The notes under the pieces: model-generated
What the model saw: the letters and a program-made list of their open reading frames with translations, nothing else
Databases searched by the model: none
What the model was told of the DNA's origin: nothing
Position numbers and translations under genes: made by a program
Part shown: one piece after another, positions 21,793 through 35,353 of the stretch
How the letters are laid out: each line of letters begins with the position of its first letter
Numbering within the stretch: the stretch's first letter is position 1
NCBI RefSeq assembly: GCF_002234675.1
Contig: NC_019864.2
Location: forward strand, 16,075,582 to 16,139,581
Direction of reading: 5' to 3'
DNA: 64,000 nucleotides
Source: Oryzias latipes
Taxonomy: Eukaryota > Chordata > Actinopteri > Beloniformes > Adrianichthyidae

Positions 21793-22262
21793 AAGCTGCT
21801 CGGTGGACATTTGCATGTAATTGAAAACGTTTATCTTGGTGAAAAATACCACACACTATGAAGCAAACAAATCAACAGAATCCACAAAATCTACCCTTTA
21901 GATGATCATTTAAAAAAATTGAGATTGATTAATATTTCAAGCACAAACAAACAGGTCTGCTAGAAACGACCGAAGGGTTACTGCAGGCATCATCGGTGTG
22001 TGAACATTGACAAGCCTTGCATTGTAACGCATACATTCTGATGATCATGCATTATCTGTGTCAAAACGCAGATGAATTATTGCACTTTGAACAAATCACA
22101 ATAAAGTACCCAAAATTCCATTTTTTTTGGCTTCCAGTACTTTTAGAACCAACTAGTCAGTTTCATCAGTATTTGCCCTAACACAAGTTAAACATTAACA
22201 AATCCAGGGTAAGGTTTTATATCAGAGTTCTGTGTACAACAAAAAAAGAGAGAAATCCTGGA

Positions 22263-25200
22263 CTATAGCAGGTCATAGAAATAATCCAGTCCTTGTCCCA
22301 GTTCCCACAAGGATATTCCTGTTCCCAGTTCAGTGGCTAACGAGATCCTCATGTTGATCGACTGCAAAATGATCAAAGTTTAATTAAAAGTCCAATATAA
22401 CTTCAAACAGATATTCCAAAAAAAGTTAATTGTTTTTACCTTCAAAGATGGATAGTACACCACATGTTTGACTGCATTGTTCCTTATAAAGAAAAAAGAT
22501 TCTTGTTTAGAAAGGAGAAGGGCATTTGTTTTCTTTTTGGCTACAGTTACAGCATCATTCAATAAATCAGTACCTTTTGTAGTTGAAATAATGCTCGGCG
22601 GCATATTCATCCCAAAGGAGCTTTGGTCTGTGCTCCCTGAGAATTTCAATGTACCTGCAAGTAAACACAGATAAGCCAAAAATGTTAAAAAGCTGCAATA
22701 ACCTCTCTATAGACATTAAATATTAAAGCATACACAAAATAATAATCAAAATATTTGCTTTTTAAACTTGTTTTTATTTTTTATGTATTAGCGTTAAAAT
22801 GAAAAATAAAAATTATTCAAAAAGTTTTAATTGAAAAAAACTGTTGCATTCTGGATAATCAATAATGAGTATTTGTAAAGCAAAAAGAAAAAGTGGGTTT
22901 TCTTTTATTAATTTTTGGACATTTTAAAGCATTCTGTATGGAATCAAAACAACTTATTTGCTCTAATTTTGACCCTCGAGTCCTACAGTTAAAGACTCAC
23001 TCCAGTGAAAATGGTGTTTTGGATGTTTTTAACATCTTGAAGCATTTTTTTCTCATGATGCAGAACATATAAAGATTTTAAGATTAAAACTGTATTTATG
23101 AGTTTTTCTTTATTCAAATTGTGATGATTCGGGAGCAGATAAAACCCTGCCGATTGAAAAAGCACTCGGTTGTGACACAGCAATTGAAATGAGCGAGCCG
23201 CAGTCGTACTGCTTCACTCCATTCTGATGCATCCACTTTGCAGACAAATATCTCCATTAACGTCTTCATTTTCCTTGTCCGAGTTGTTGCACCGCTAATG
23301 TTAGTGTGGGGCTGTAAGCCAGCGGGAGAGTGTAAATAAAGGAATGATGGGATATCAGCGGAGAGTTACTTATGAGCCATCGGTCCCACCCACAACTCAG
23401 AGGTGAACTTCTGATAAACTCCTGCTGCTCTGCAGAAAATATGTCTTAAAAAATGACACAGGCTTTTTGATTGCATAATCATAATTGAAAGACCACTGGG
23501 AATGCTTTTACAATAGATATAGTTGGAGTTGGACTTTAACAAATTAGCCTTGTTATGTTAATGCATTTGACAAAAAGAAATCGATATGTGCTACTAAAAA
23601 TTAAAAATTGCTGTCGGAAAACTTCGTTTACCACCCCCAACTTTGAACTCTTAAGAATCTGATGTAAAAGAATCCTAAATTAGAAAAAAAAAGTCGGACA
23701 AGTTTTACACTGACAGTATCTCTCTGGGCCTGCAGCAATAAATGATCAAAGGTTTTTAAGGAAAACATCCTTTTCTTTCTAGCGTCATCACCACAGCTTA
23801 CCTTGTCCCCAGGATCGGCTCTGTTCCCTGGCTTGCAAAGTCGAGACCATACAAATTTAGTCCAAGCAAGATTTTTTGCCTCCACTCGGCGCTGGGTGCG
23901 AGTTGAAGAACACAATCTTTGACCCAGGGCAGGGGAGCGCTTGGGCCTGGTCTTTTTAAGACAATTAAAAAGTCATTAACAAGACAATGTGTCTTGCATT
24001 AAAGCTATCTGACTGCATTACATTTTACCTGGCACCACTAGAGTAGTCGTATGTCATGAGGCTGAATCCGTCCACAAAAGGGGCCAACTGCTCAAATTCG
24101 TCCCTGCCGAACATCCCGGGTTCTCCAGTGCTAATATTAACAAATAAATGAATATTATTTTGTAGAAAAGTTGTTTCTTGATTTAAAAAAAAGGTTACTT
24201 GGTGTATTTTGCTTATCTTACCTTGTCAGAGCTGGTGGAATAACAAGAATGCAGTCTAGTCTTTTGGCCTTTAAAATCTCACAAATGTGCTTGATTAAAT
24301 GAACCAGCTCCCTGCATGTGTAAAAGTTCAGTTAATTCCTCTTCTGACAAAGCTCGAATCTGAATCATACGAGAGCTAGAAAACTCACTTTCTTTTGTTT
24401 CCTCCAAGCTGGCTCCAAAGTTCCAGGGTGAATCCGTCAAAACCTTCTGTCTGTGAGGCCATAGCATTCTCATCAGATGGACACTGAGCAAACGCATCAC
24501 TGCGTCAGCAGAAAGCACTTTCTTACCTTTGCAACATCCACCAGCTCCCCAGCCAGCTCCTCAATTTCATCTTCGCTTCCCAACACGCTCATGTAGTCCT
24601 GGTAGGACCAGCCGTCGAATAACAGCCGAGGAACTACGAGTGAAAACAAAGATTTCTTTCATATCTGAGTTGACTCACGCAAACGGATCCTAGTAAGGAG
24701 ATCACAAACTCACCCATCCGCACTTTTTTGTTGGACTTGCGTACAGCTTTGACCCAGCCTAAAAGGACAAAAGTTTCACCTCTTTTAGAACACGAGAAGC
24801 TTCCCAGTTGACTTAAGCACTTTGAGATGGCTCAACTACCGGGGTCATGGTCATGAAGTCCCGTCACTTCGAACGCTTCTGGTCCTCGCCGACGGAGCTG
24901 AAGCCAAACTGGAGATACGGATGTGAGTTTGGAGCCAAAGATCTTAGCGATGTCGTAGCCATGAGAATTCCACTGCAGGATTAAATAAATGAAAAGTGAG
25001 CCCAAAGAGGAAGAGATTAAACATTAAACCACAGATTTGCATTCTGTAACTCTGACCAAAGACGGGACTGAGATTTGATCCCACTCTATTTTTTTTTAAA
25101 CTTTTGTTGGAAAAAGACATAACTTTCAAAGTAAGTACTAGTTTGAAAATGTGTAAACAGACTCTACGCTGTCCTAAGCTTGGATTCGGAAGCAGTGTTG

Positions 25201-25542
25201 GTGAATGTCAGACTTACTGGTGTGATGTATCCCAGCACGGGTCCCTGAAAGGTCTTCTTGATGTGAGCACAGTACCTCTTCTCCTCTTTCACTATGTCTT
25301 TCCACAGAAGATCAGAGACTACGAGGCCTCTCTCCAAAACAGACAGTTCGGCTGGAGAGTTCTAAACGATGGGATTCTGGGTAAGAGATTCAGGTTCAAC
25401 AACATGCAGGATCATCAACAGGACAGAGAACTCTCACCTCAGCCTCAGCTTTAAAGGACTTCTTTGCATCTGTTTTTGAAAGAGTGGCAGCGACCAGGGA
25501 GCAGCAACCGATAACATGCAGCAGTAATAAAGTGGTTTTCAT
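22263..25542 (-). CDS. chid1: Chitinase domain-containing protein 1
   Basis: Twelve coding exons on the minus strand, 5' to 3': 25438-25542, 25218-25361, 24840-24972, 24714-24758, 24527-24633, 24389-24450, 24222-24311, 24029-24130, 23802-23951, 22574-22654, 22440-22482 and 22263-22361. They give 386 residues (human 393) with consistent phases. An N-terminal signal peptide ([20 protein letters not shown]) fits a secreted or lysosomal glycosyl-hydrolase-18-like protein (SI-CLP). Family stretches include [36 protein letters not shown] and [13 protein letters not shown] at the C-terminus. CHID1 proteins bind glycans, and enzymatic activity is doubtful in the family. Human CHID1 is also close to CD151. 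The 1.15-kb intron at 22655-23801 holds nothing I recognise. Confidence 0.95.
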
Positions 25543-26134
25543 TTCTAATAGAGAAATGGGCATTCAAATGAAAACTGGCTGGCTAAGGGGTTTCCTGTTT
25601 TCCTCGTATGCAGCGACCTGTCAAAATAAAAAGCACCATATCATCCGTTTGGACTGAATGGTTCACGTTTTAATCTCTAGACACAAAACAAAAACCTCAT
25701 CTTTGTGATAAGCGTAGCGTTGATGGTCAATCGTTTGGTTTAAGTACAAATTAGCTCAACGTGTTTGTGAAACGTCATCGCAGCTAGATCATTTCCGCGG
25801 TCGCTGATTTTCAAAGTAAAGGCTTTTTGTTTTGACAGCGGTACAGGTTGCAGAGGTTCTACTTGCACCCCTGGTGGTGCTAGACGGTACTGCATGAATT
25901 GTTTAGATTTGTCTCAAAATATAAAACAACTCCTAAAATTCTTTGTTTTACACATATTTATCTAAAACATAATGTTTTTTAATAAATACAATTCATAATT
26001 TTATAATTTTTTTCTATTCTATATTTTGGACAGAGTTCTTCATGTGGCAGGATTTTTTATTAGGTCATCTTCGTCAAAAACATTTCAATTTGAAAACATT
26101 TCACCTCATCCTTTGTATCATATTACTGTTTTAA
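25543..26134. other. chid1 upstream region
   Basis: Contains the chid1 5' flank (minus-strand transcription). No gene or known repeat is seen before the LINE tail at 26135. Confidence 0.3.
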
Positions 26135-27893
<1,759 letters not shown>

Positions 27894-28930
27894 ACAGAAT
27901 GCAACAGACTGAACTGTTAGTGGTCATTGGGTGATATTAAATCTAATGTTATTTATTTTATCAGTGAAGTGGACTGCACAAATATTTTTTTATTTTCTTC
28001 TTCAGTCCTGCTTTTCCCTGTGTAAAAGGTTCTATGAAAGAAGTAAAGCACCTTATTTTGAATATAAATGAAATTAAATTAAATGACATTTACGACGGGA
28101 TAAATTGATACATCATTCTCCGCAATGATTCAGTAAGTGAAGATTGGTCCTCCGGTCAGTAGGTGGCAGTATGGAACACTCTTTATGCTTAGCTCGAATG
28201 TGTGTTTAGGGAAAATAACACGAGTAAAAAAAAAATCCAAAGAACAGGCAGGTTCGCAGCGGATTATCATGTTATTGAGATATTTAACAGACATTGCTTT
28301 CCTTCTGTACATTTACTTGCTGTTTTGGTGACTTATTAGGTTTTGAAGTGAGTGTTTTTGTTTGTCAGTGAAATCGTGTGACCTAGCTTGTTGTTAGCAT
28401 TTGGTTTTTACTTCAACAATTCTTAAATTTAAGTTAAGTAAACAAAGTTAAACCTAATTTTATGGACTTTGGACTATAACTCATCGAATGTTCTCTAGTT
28501 GAGAAACGACAAAACGTTGAATTAAACTGTAGACCACATGTTCTTTGTGATGAATGTTAACTAAAAATTTAACCATAATGTCATTTTTACATTTATATTT
28601 CTGTCGTTTTTCTTGTCAGTTGAATTTTAGTTTTTATCAAGGACAAAACAAGGCAAATAGATTAAATCTTTAGAAATTCTTATAATCGAAAATATGGGCT
28701 CAAAAATATTTAAATGTCAGGTAAATTAAGTGAGATTAAAATATTTGAATAAATTTATATTTGAATTAATAGATTTTTCCTTAATTGTCACTTAAATTTT
28801 ATATGAGTGCCATGACTCGGATGGCATAAATTAATTTATAAATGTGGTTTGTTTCTTGTCCATCTCTCCTAGTATATGAATTTACAGATTTCATTTTCAG
28901 ATCATCTCTGTCATCTTTTTACTGTAGACA
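27894..28930. other. Intergenic sequence upstream of ighmbp2
   Basis: No coding segment or known repeat is supported. The ighmbp2 start and any 5' untranslated exon lie at its right edge. Confidence 0.35.
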
Positions 28931-31900
28931 ATGGAAGTGGAGACATTTGTATCTAAAACCCTTGAACTATTACAAGAGGAGCGAGAGGCAGAAATAGAGG
29001 AAACCAGGTATGTAACTGTCCATAAATATCCTGTTGGTGTTTGATGTGAGAGATCTTAGCAATTCATTTTAAAAAATGTAAAGAAAAACAAGGCTTGTTT
29101 TTTAGTTTTAGCCTGAGGATCAGTCATTGGCTCTGCCAGTTTAAAAAAAAAATCAAAATTGGATTTTTAGCTTCATAAAAAAGTTTTCCTTGCAGGAAGA
29201 AAATGCATTAATTGTGCATTTATTAATTCATCTTCAGATTTTTATTATCTTGGCCAACTTCAATAGGTGTGAATTATGTCAACCTTCAAGTTTGGTTTAG
29301 TACTGTTAGATAATGCCATCAAACATATGTGTATTTTTTCCCAGAACATCTTTGTTTGTCATCTTTCTTGATAGCTGTACCTGTATATTGGTCACTTGTT
29401 GTTTCCCTTTAGAACATGGCAGGAGAACCGTTCCCTAAAGGATCTTCAAAGCAAAGGCATTTGTCTGCTGAAACTGCAGATAGGCAGTCAGTTCACCGGG
29501 CTCTACGGACGCACAGTTCTTGTTCTAGAGCCAAGAAAACATCTTGGTTTCTCCTCTCTTCCTAGCAACTGCTTTGGTCCCGGTGAGTCTGACACCTTAA
29601 CACTAATGTGGCTGGAGAATTTTTGCTAATTTTTTTACTCACTTAAAGTTGTCTTTTCTTGCAGGCGATATTGTTGGCTTGTATGATGCGGCTGGATGCA
29701 GTGCAACCTCACAGATATGCACAGGGATAGTAACCAGAGTTAGCCAAGCATCTGTAAGTGTGGCCATTGATATTCTAAAGGATGATGCTGTCCTGGATAC
29801 AAACTCACTATACAACCTCCTAAAATTGGCCAATGATGTCACTTACAAGCGAATGAAACGGTAAGATGTGTGACCTGGATATCATCCATAGGCCGCATTT
29901 CATCAGTGAACACAGAATCTTATTTTGGCTATTTGTTGGTAGAGCGCTGAATGTGTTAAATGGATATAGCAATGGACCAGCTGGCAATATTATAAATGTC
30001 CTTTTTGGAAACGCACAACCATCATCTCATTCACAACCAAGTAAGTAATTCTTTTTATGATCAACTATTTAAACAGCTTCTTAAATGCTTTTAAATCCTG
30101 TTTATTTCTCCAAATGTCTAAATTCTTTTCTATGTTTTTTTTGTTGTCAGTTGAAGTCCAGTTTTTTAACTCAAACTTGGATGACTCCCAAAGAGAAGCT
30201 GTTATGTTTGCTCTGTCACAGAGAGAACTGGCTGTGATTCATGGTCCTCCCGGGACGGGAAAAACCACCACTGTAGTGGAAATCATCCTGCAGGCAGTGA
30301 AACAAGGCCAGAAGGTATCCAATCCATTGGTTTATTTTTTTACATCTGAAAATGACTTGATTCAATGCGTGGGGTTCTTGCATCGATGCAGGTGCTGTGC
30401 TGCGCCCCCTCAAATGTTGCTGTGGACAATTTAGTGGAAAGGTTAGCACAGTGCAAAGCCAAAGTCCTGAGACTGGGACACCCTGCCAGACTGCTGGAGT
30501 CCATCCAGAAACACTCGCTGGATGCCATCCTCGCTCAGAGTGACAACGCAAACATCATCGCTGACATCCGGAAAGATATTGATAAAGTATTAGTGAGTAT
30601 TTTTCTTACCCCTCTGTAGTAACATAAAGTTCTTTGCACCTCAACTTTATTTCAAACTCTATTCTATTCTTTTTTTAAGATGGGAATGAAGAAGGAGAAA
30701 GGTGAGCGCGGGAACTATAAACGAGAAATAGGGGAGTTGAAAAAGGAACTAAAATCCAGGGAAGCTACAGCCATCACCCAAATCCTGAAGGGAGCAGATG
30801 TTGTGCTGTCAACCAACACCGGTGAGTGGACTGAAACCAACAGTTCAGCTTCACTGCAGTGATGTGAGGCAGTGACAGGAAGCTGTCTGTGTCTTTAGGG
30901 GCCTGCGATGATGGTCCTCTGAAGCTCCTGCCTGCGGAGCATTTTGACTGGGTGGTCATAGATGAGTGTGCTCAGGCTTTGGAGAGCAGCTGCTGGATTG
31001 CACTGCTGAAAGCACGAAAATGCATTCTGGCTGGGGACTACAAGCAACTGCCTCCGACAATCAAATCACAAGCGTAAACACACATTTCTATTTGAATTTT
31101 TTTTTTGCACTGGCTCTTTGGCATTTACTTCTAAAAACACTTTATTAATGAGTTATACGGTTTACCTCATCAGTTCAAGAAATGAGTGCATTTTAAATGT
31201 TTTAGTTTGATTGCTCTTTGGTGACTATTATTACCTCTTTTGTTACTCTAACAGAGCTGCATCAAAAGGATTGTCTCTGAGTCTCATGGAAAGAGTTATT
31301 CAGATCTATGGAGATGTAGTGGTCCGCATGTTAACAGTCCAGTACCGAATGAACAGTGCCATCATGGAGTGGGCCTCCAAGGAGATGTACCAAGGGAAAT
31401 TAACAGCTCACTGCTCGGTGGAAAGCCATTTGTTAAAGTTAGTGCCCTCACATCAAAAAGGAAACTTTAAGATTTCAAACAGATGATTAAACATGTGCTT
31501 GATCCAACAGAGATCTCACAGGCGTTGCCTCTGTCGCCGAGACGAGCACTCCACTTCTTCTGATCGACACGGCAGGAAGCGGCCTGACAGAGATGGAGGT
31601 CACAGACGAACAGTCCAAAGGCAACCAAGGTCATCCTTTGTTAGTTCTTTTTAAAGCAAGAGCAAAACTGGATGATTTTACTCGCCTTTTTACACAGTGC
31701 TGCGCTTCATGTCTCTCCAGGTGAGGTAGACATTGTTGAACTGCACATAAAGGCCTTAACTGAAGCTGGTGTTAAAGCCAAAGACATTGCTGTCATCGCT
31801 CCATACAATCTGCAGGTAAATCAGAGTCATGAATTTTTTGCTGTTTTAAAACAGTTTCAATGATTAAACTGTAATTTATATGAATCTGGAATTTATAGAA

Positions 31901-34900
31901 AAATTGACCAAAAATAAAAACTTAGAATTAATCTCATTGAATTGTAATTGTTCATGCAAGTTCAAAATGTAAAGATTTTCAGTCAACAAAGTACAACTGA
32001 TGTGTTGCACGTTTAAAAAAACACATTTTTTTTTTAAATTTAAATTCCAAAATGGAAAAGTCTTGGAGTGTTCTATCACTGTTCATAGCTAAAATAAATC
32101 ATGAAAAAACATTTAAAGGTTGTATGATGATTAATCAATCTGTTGTATGTAAAAAAAACATGAAATGCTACAAAAAAGCCACTACTCTGTTGTTTATTTA
32201 CCGTTATAAAAAAGGCTCTTCTGGAGCACACAGAGACAAGTTTCTCAGTAGATTCTTTAGATCTGATTAGAAACACATTATCATTGGAAAAATTCAAAGT
32301 TTTTATGAGAAACAGCCAGATACAAGTATGTCTCAAAGTTTTCTTAATTTTGTAAGTAGCGTCAGATAATTAGTCAGACAACAGGTTTTGAAACCTTTAT
32401 TATTTTCCTCTAAAGACACAACAGAGGAGAGCATCATGTCAGCATTCAATCTGTCCTACTATAGAAAGTAATGTTGGGTTAAAGGTCACGTGTTACAAAG
32501 GATAGAGTGATGCATTATGTCACATCCTGTTTATGAAACTCCAGATAAAATAGCAACACAATGATATCTGTCAGATTACCTCTGTCTGGACTTCAACTAT
32601 CATTCTGAGTCTTGATACCTTTGATTCATAGTTTTGGTTTTTCCTTAAGATGGAAAATATTCCAAAATGGACCAATCGTTGGACTGTGGAATGAGATGTG
32701 CTGTCTGCGGTCACATCGCCAGCAGACTGCAGAGCTTCCTGACAGACATTGAAAACAAGTGACTTGCCTGAGGGAGCTTTAAATCCAGAGAAAACACACG
32801 TGCTTTATTGATCCTTCACAAGAAATCAGTGTGACAGCAGCAGTGATCAGTAGACTCACAATCAACTGACAGACTTGTGTGTAGACAGTTTTTACACAAA
32901 CAAACTATTAAAAATACAAATGATCAAGCAATTAATCTAAAAGACGTTTAAAAAACAAAACAAAACAGTTTCTTCACATTTTATTCTTAGTTACACAAAG
33001 AAGGTAGTCTTGTCTAAAACATTTAATTGCATGTAAAGGCTTCATTCACCATCATCCTCTTATACTTCAGCAACTTTACCTTTAGCTCTCTTTTTCCATC
33101 ATATTAGTTAATAAACTCTAATCTGTGGTCTAAAAAAAGTTCTTTTCTAAGTGTGCTTGCATGCTAAATAAGTTCCTTCGACGTCAATACAAAGATTCTG
33201 TGTCTCCGCTCTTCAACCGGCAGCATTCAGGTCACACACTGGAATTGCCAGAGGGTTTTGTTCTAATAGTGTTTTCTATTTTTAGCTGCACTGTCTATGT
33301 GATGTAATGGGACTTAAGTTGAACGCTCAAGGAGGCGCACAAAACAAAGTGACAGCGAGGAGTGAGTCTCTCCCCCAGCTGCTATGAATAGAGGTGTAAA
33401 GACATGGTTGAAAAGAGAGCACACTGACTTCACTGTATTTTTAACAAAGCACGTCACAAACATCTAGTACTTTTTCCCAGAGATTTAACAAATAATAAAA
33501 ATAGTTGACATTTTGAAAGAACTTGACTTGGTGTAAGAAAAGGAAGCTGTCTCTTCTGCAGGTACCTGATCTGCAATGATGTTTTATTTTTGTAAAGGTT
33601 GATCTTCTGCGTCAGAGACTTTCTGCTCGGCATCCAGAGCTGGAGATAAAGTCAGTGGATGGATTCCAAGGCAGAGAAAAAGAAGCTGTAGTGCTCTCAT
33701 TAGTTCGGTCCAACAGAAAAGGTGGCTCCTCTGTTCATGGTCCAGCATCATTATCGGGGTGACCCATGACATCCTTAAAAAAAACAAATCTTTATAAAAT
33801 GTTTTTTTCTTTTTAAGGGGAAGTTGGATTTCTGTCAGAAGACAGAAGAATAAATGTAGCAGTCACACGAGCGAGAAGACACATCGCTGTGGTGTGTGAC
33901 ACTCAGACTGTGCAGAACCACGCCTTCCTGAAGTCCCTGGTCGATCACATGACTGAAATGGGCGAGGTCAGAACAGCTTTCGAATACCTGGAGGATACTG
34001 TACCACAGAACTACACTCGCACCCGCAAAGAAGTAAAGACCACATCTGCGTCTACATCCACCAAACTGAAGACCAGAGATCAGCCCTCGAGCAAGGTGAA
34101 GCCGGTGCAGAAGAAGTCTGGGAACAGCTGCAAAGAAAACACAGCTGGGTCACAAAACCAAGCAACGTCTGAGCAAGAGCAAAGCAAGAGTAGACGCGCT
34201 GAGATCAGAGAACAGGTGGAGAGCTTTATGAAGGACTTAAAACAAAGTGATTTGCAGTTCCCTGCATCCTTTAACTCCCACGACCGTCTGCTGGTCCACC
34301 AGATTGCTGAGGAGCTAGGTCTGGTTCATGAAAGTAAAGGAGAGGGCAGTGACAGGCACATAACAGTCTCCAGGCCCCTAAAATCACCACCAGCTCAGAA
34401 AGTGAGACAAGAGGAACTGACCCAGGAAGAAGAAACTGTCTCCAACGGGAACGAGGCAGCTTCCATTCTGCAAAGTGACCCGTTGCCTCAACCGTCATTA
34501 GACCTGAAAAGTTTACACTTGGAGAGAATGAAGAGGGAGCAGAAGAGGAGGGAGGAGGCTGCTCAGAGGAAGCAGCAGAACAGTATCCCTGCAGCTAAGG
34601 AGCAGCAAATGAAAAAGACAAAAGGTTTGATCAAAACGGCTTAAGCGTTTCATTTAGGTAAGATTAGCAACAGTTTAACTCCGAATCTTTCTTTCTGCTT
34701 CCAGGGAAAAGCAAAACAAAGCCGGGAGCCTGTGACGTCGCCGGCGCCGATGACTTTGATGCTCTCATCAGCGCTGTCATGAAGGCTGACAGCATTTGTA
34801 GTTTTGTCAAGTGTAAAGCATCTGTGTTAACACTCGGACAGCTTTGTTTGTTTTGCAACAGGCAGTATTGCCTCAGTCATCACATACCAGAGGTAAGGCG

Positions 34901-35198
34901 CCAACTGGAAGCCCACCACCGTTCGGTTTCTCATCAGACGAGTTTTTGACTCTAAGACCAAGTATTTCTACTAAACTGCCATTTCATCAATTCCCTCTAG
35001 GTTCATGGCTGTGGAGATAAGGCCAAGTCGCAGGCTCGGATGAGGATCAGCAAAGAGGGGGTTCTTTATGCAGGAAGCGGCAAAAAAGACAAGTCCATGG
35101 ATCCAAATAGGAAGGCACACCTGCAGAGAAAACTGGACTCTAAATTAAAGGACATGGCATCACAGAGGAAGCCAAAAGGCACGGAAAAGGAAAACTAA
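28931..35198 (+). CDS. ighmbp2: IGHMBP2, superfamily 1 DNA/RNA helicase (SMUBP-2)
   Basis: Fifteen exons: 28931-29007, 29413-29582, 29665-29860, 29943-30040, 30151-30314, 30392-30592, 30680-30821, 30899-31073, 31255-31437, 31511-31629, 31721-31815, 33598-33721, 33818-34624, 34705-34892 and 35001-35198. They give 978 residues (human 993). Visible motifs: Walker [10 protein letters not shown], helicase [41 protein letters not shown] and VAVTRARRH. An R3H domain follows ([16 protein letters not shown]), and an AN1-type zinc finger lies at the C-terminus (CSHH-type spacing with HGCGDKAK). Upf1-like 5'-3' helicases of this type associate with ribosomes and tRNA. In humans, loss causes spinal muscular atrophy with respiratory distress type 1. 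It is convergent with the TRIM gene. Confidence 0.97.
31816..33597. other. Long ighmbp2 intron
   Basis: The largest intron of the gene, AT-rich. I found no repeat family or embedded gene that I can support. Confidence 0.4.
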
Positions 35199-35353
35199 TG
35201 TCCCCCAATCAACACAGTGATTTTCTTAAATTAAATGTAAGGAAAATTAAAGCTGTGCAAATTACGAACTTGTGGCGTGCTTGTAATTTACATTTTTGAA
35301 ATACATTTGGCATTTAACTAACTACTCTGGATCTCTGCAGAATCCATACACAT

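Noticed and set aside
34625-34644. Continuation of the ighmbp2 frame to a stop at 34642
   Set aside because: A donor at 34625 splices in phase to 34705, which restores the conserved zinc-finger C-terminus, so the read-through stop is intronic.
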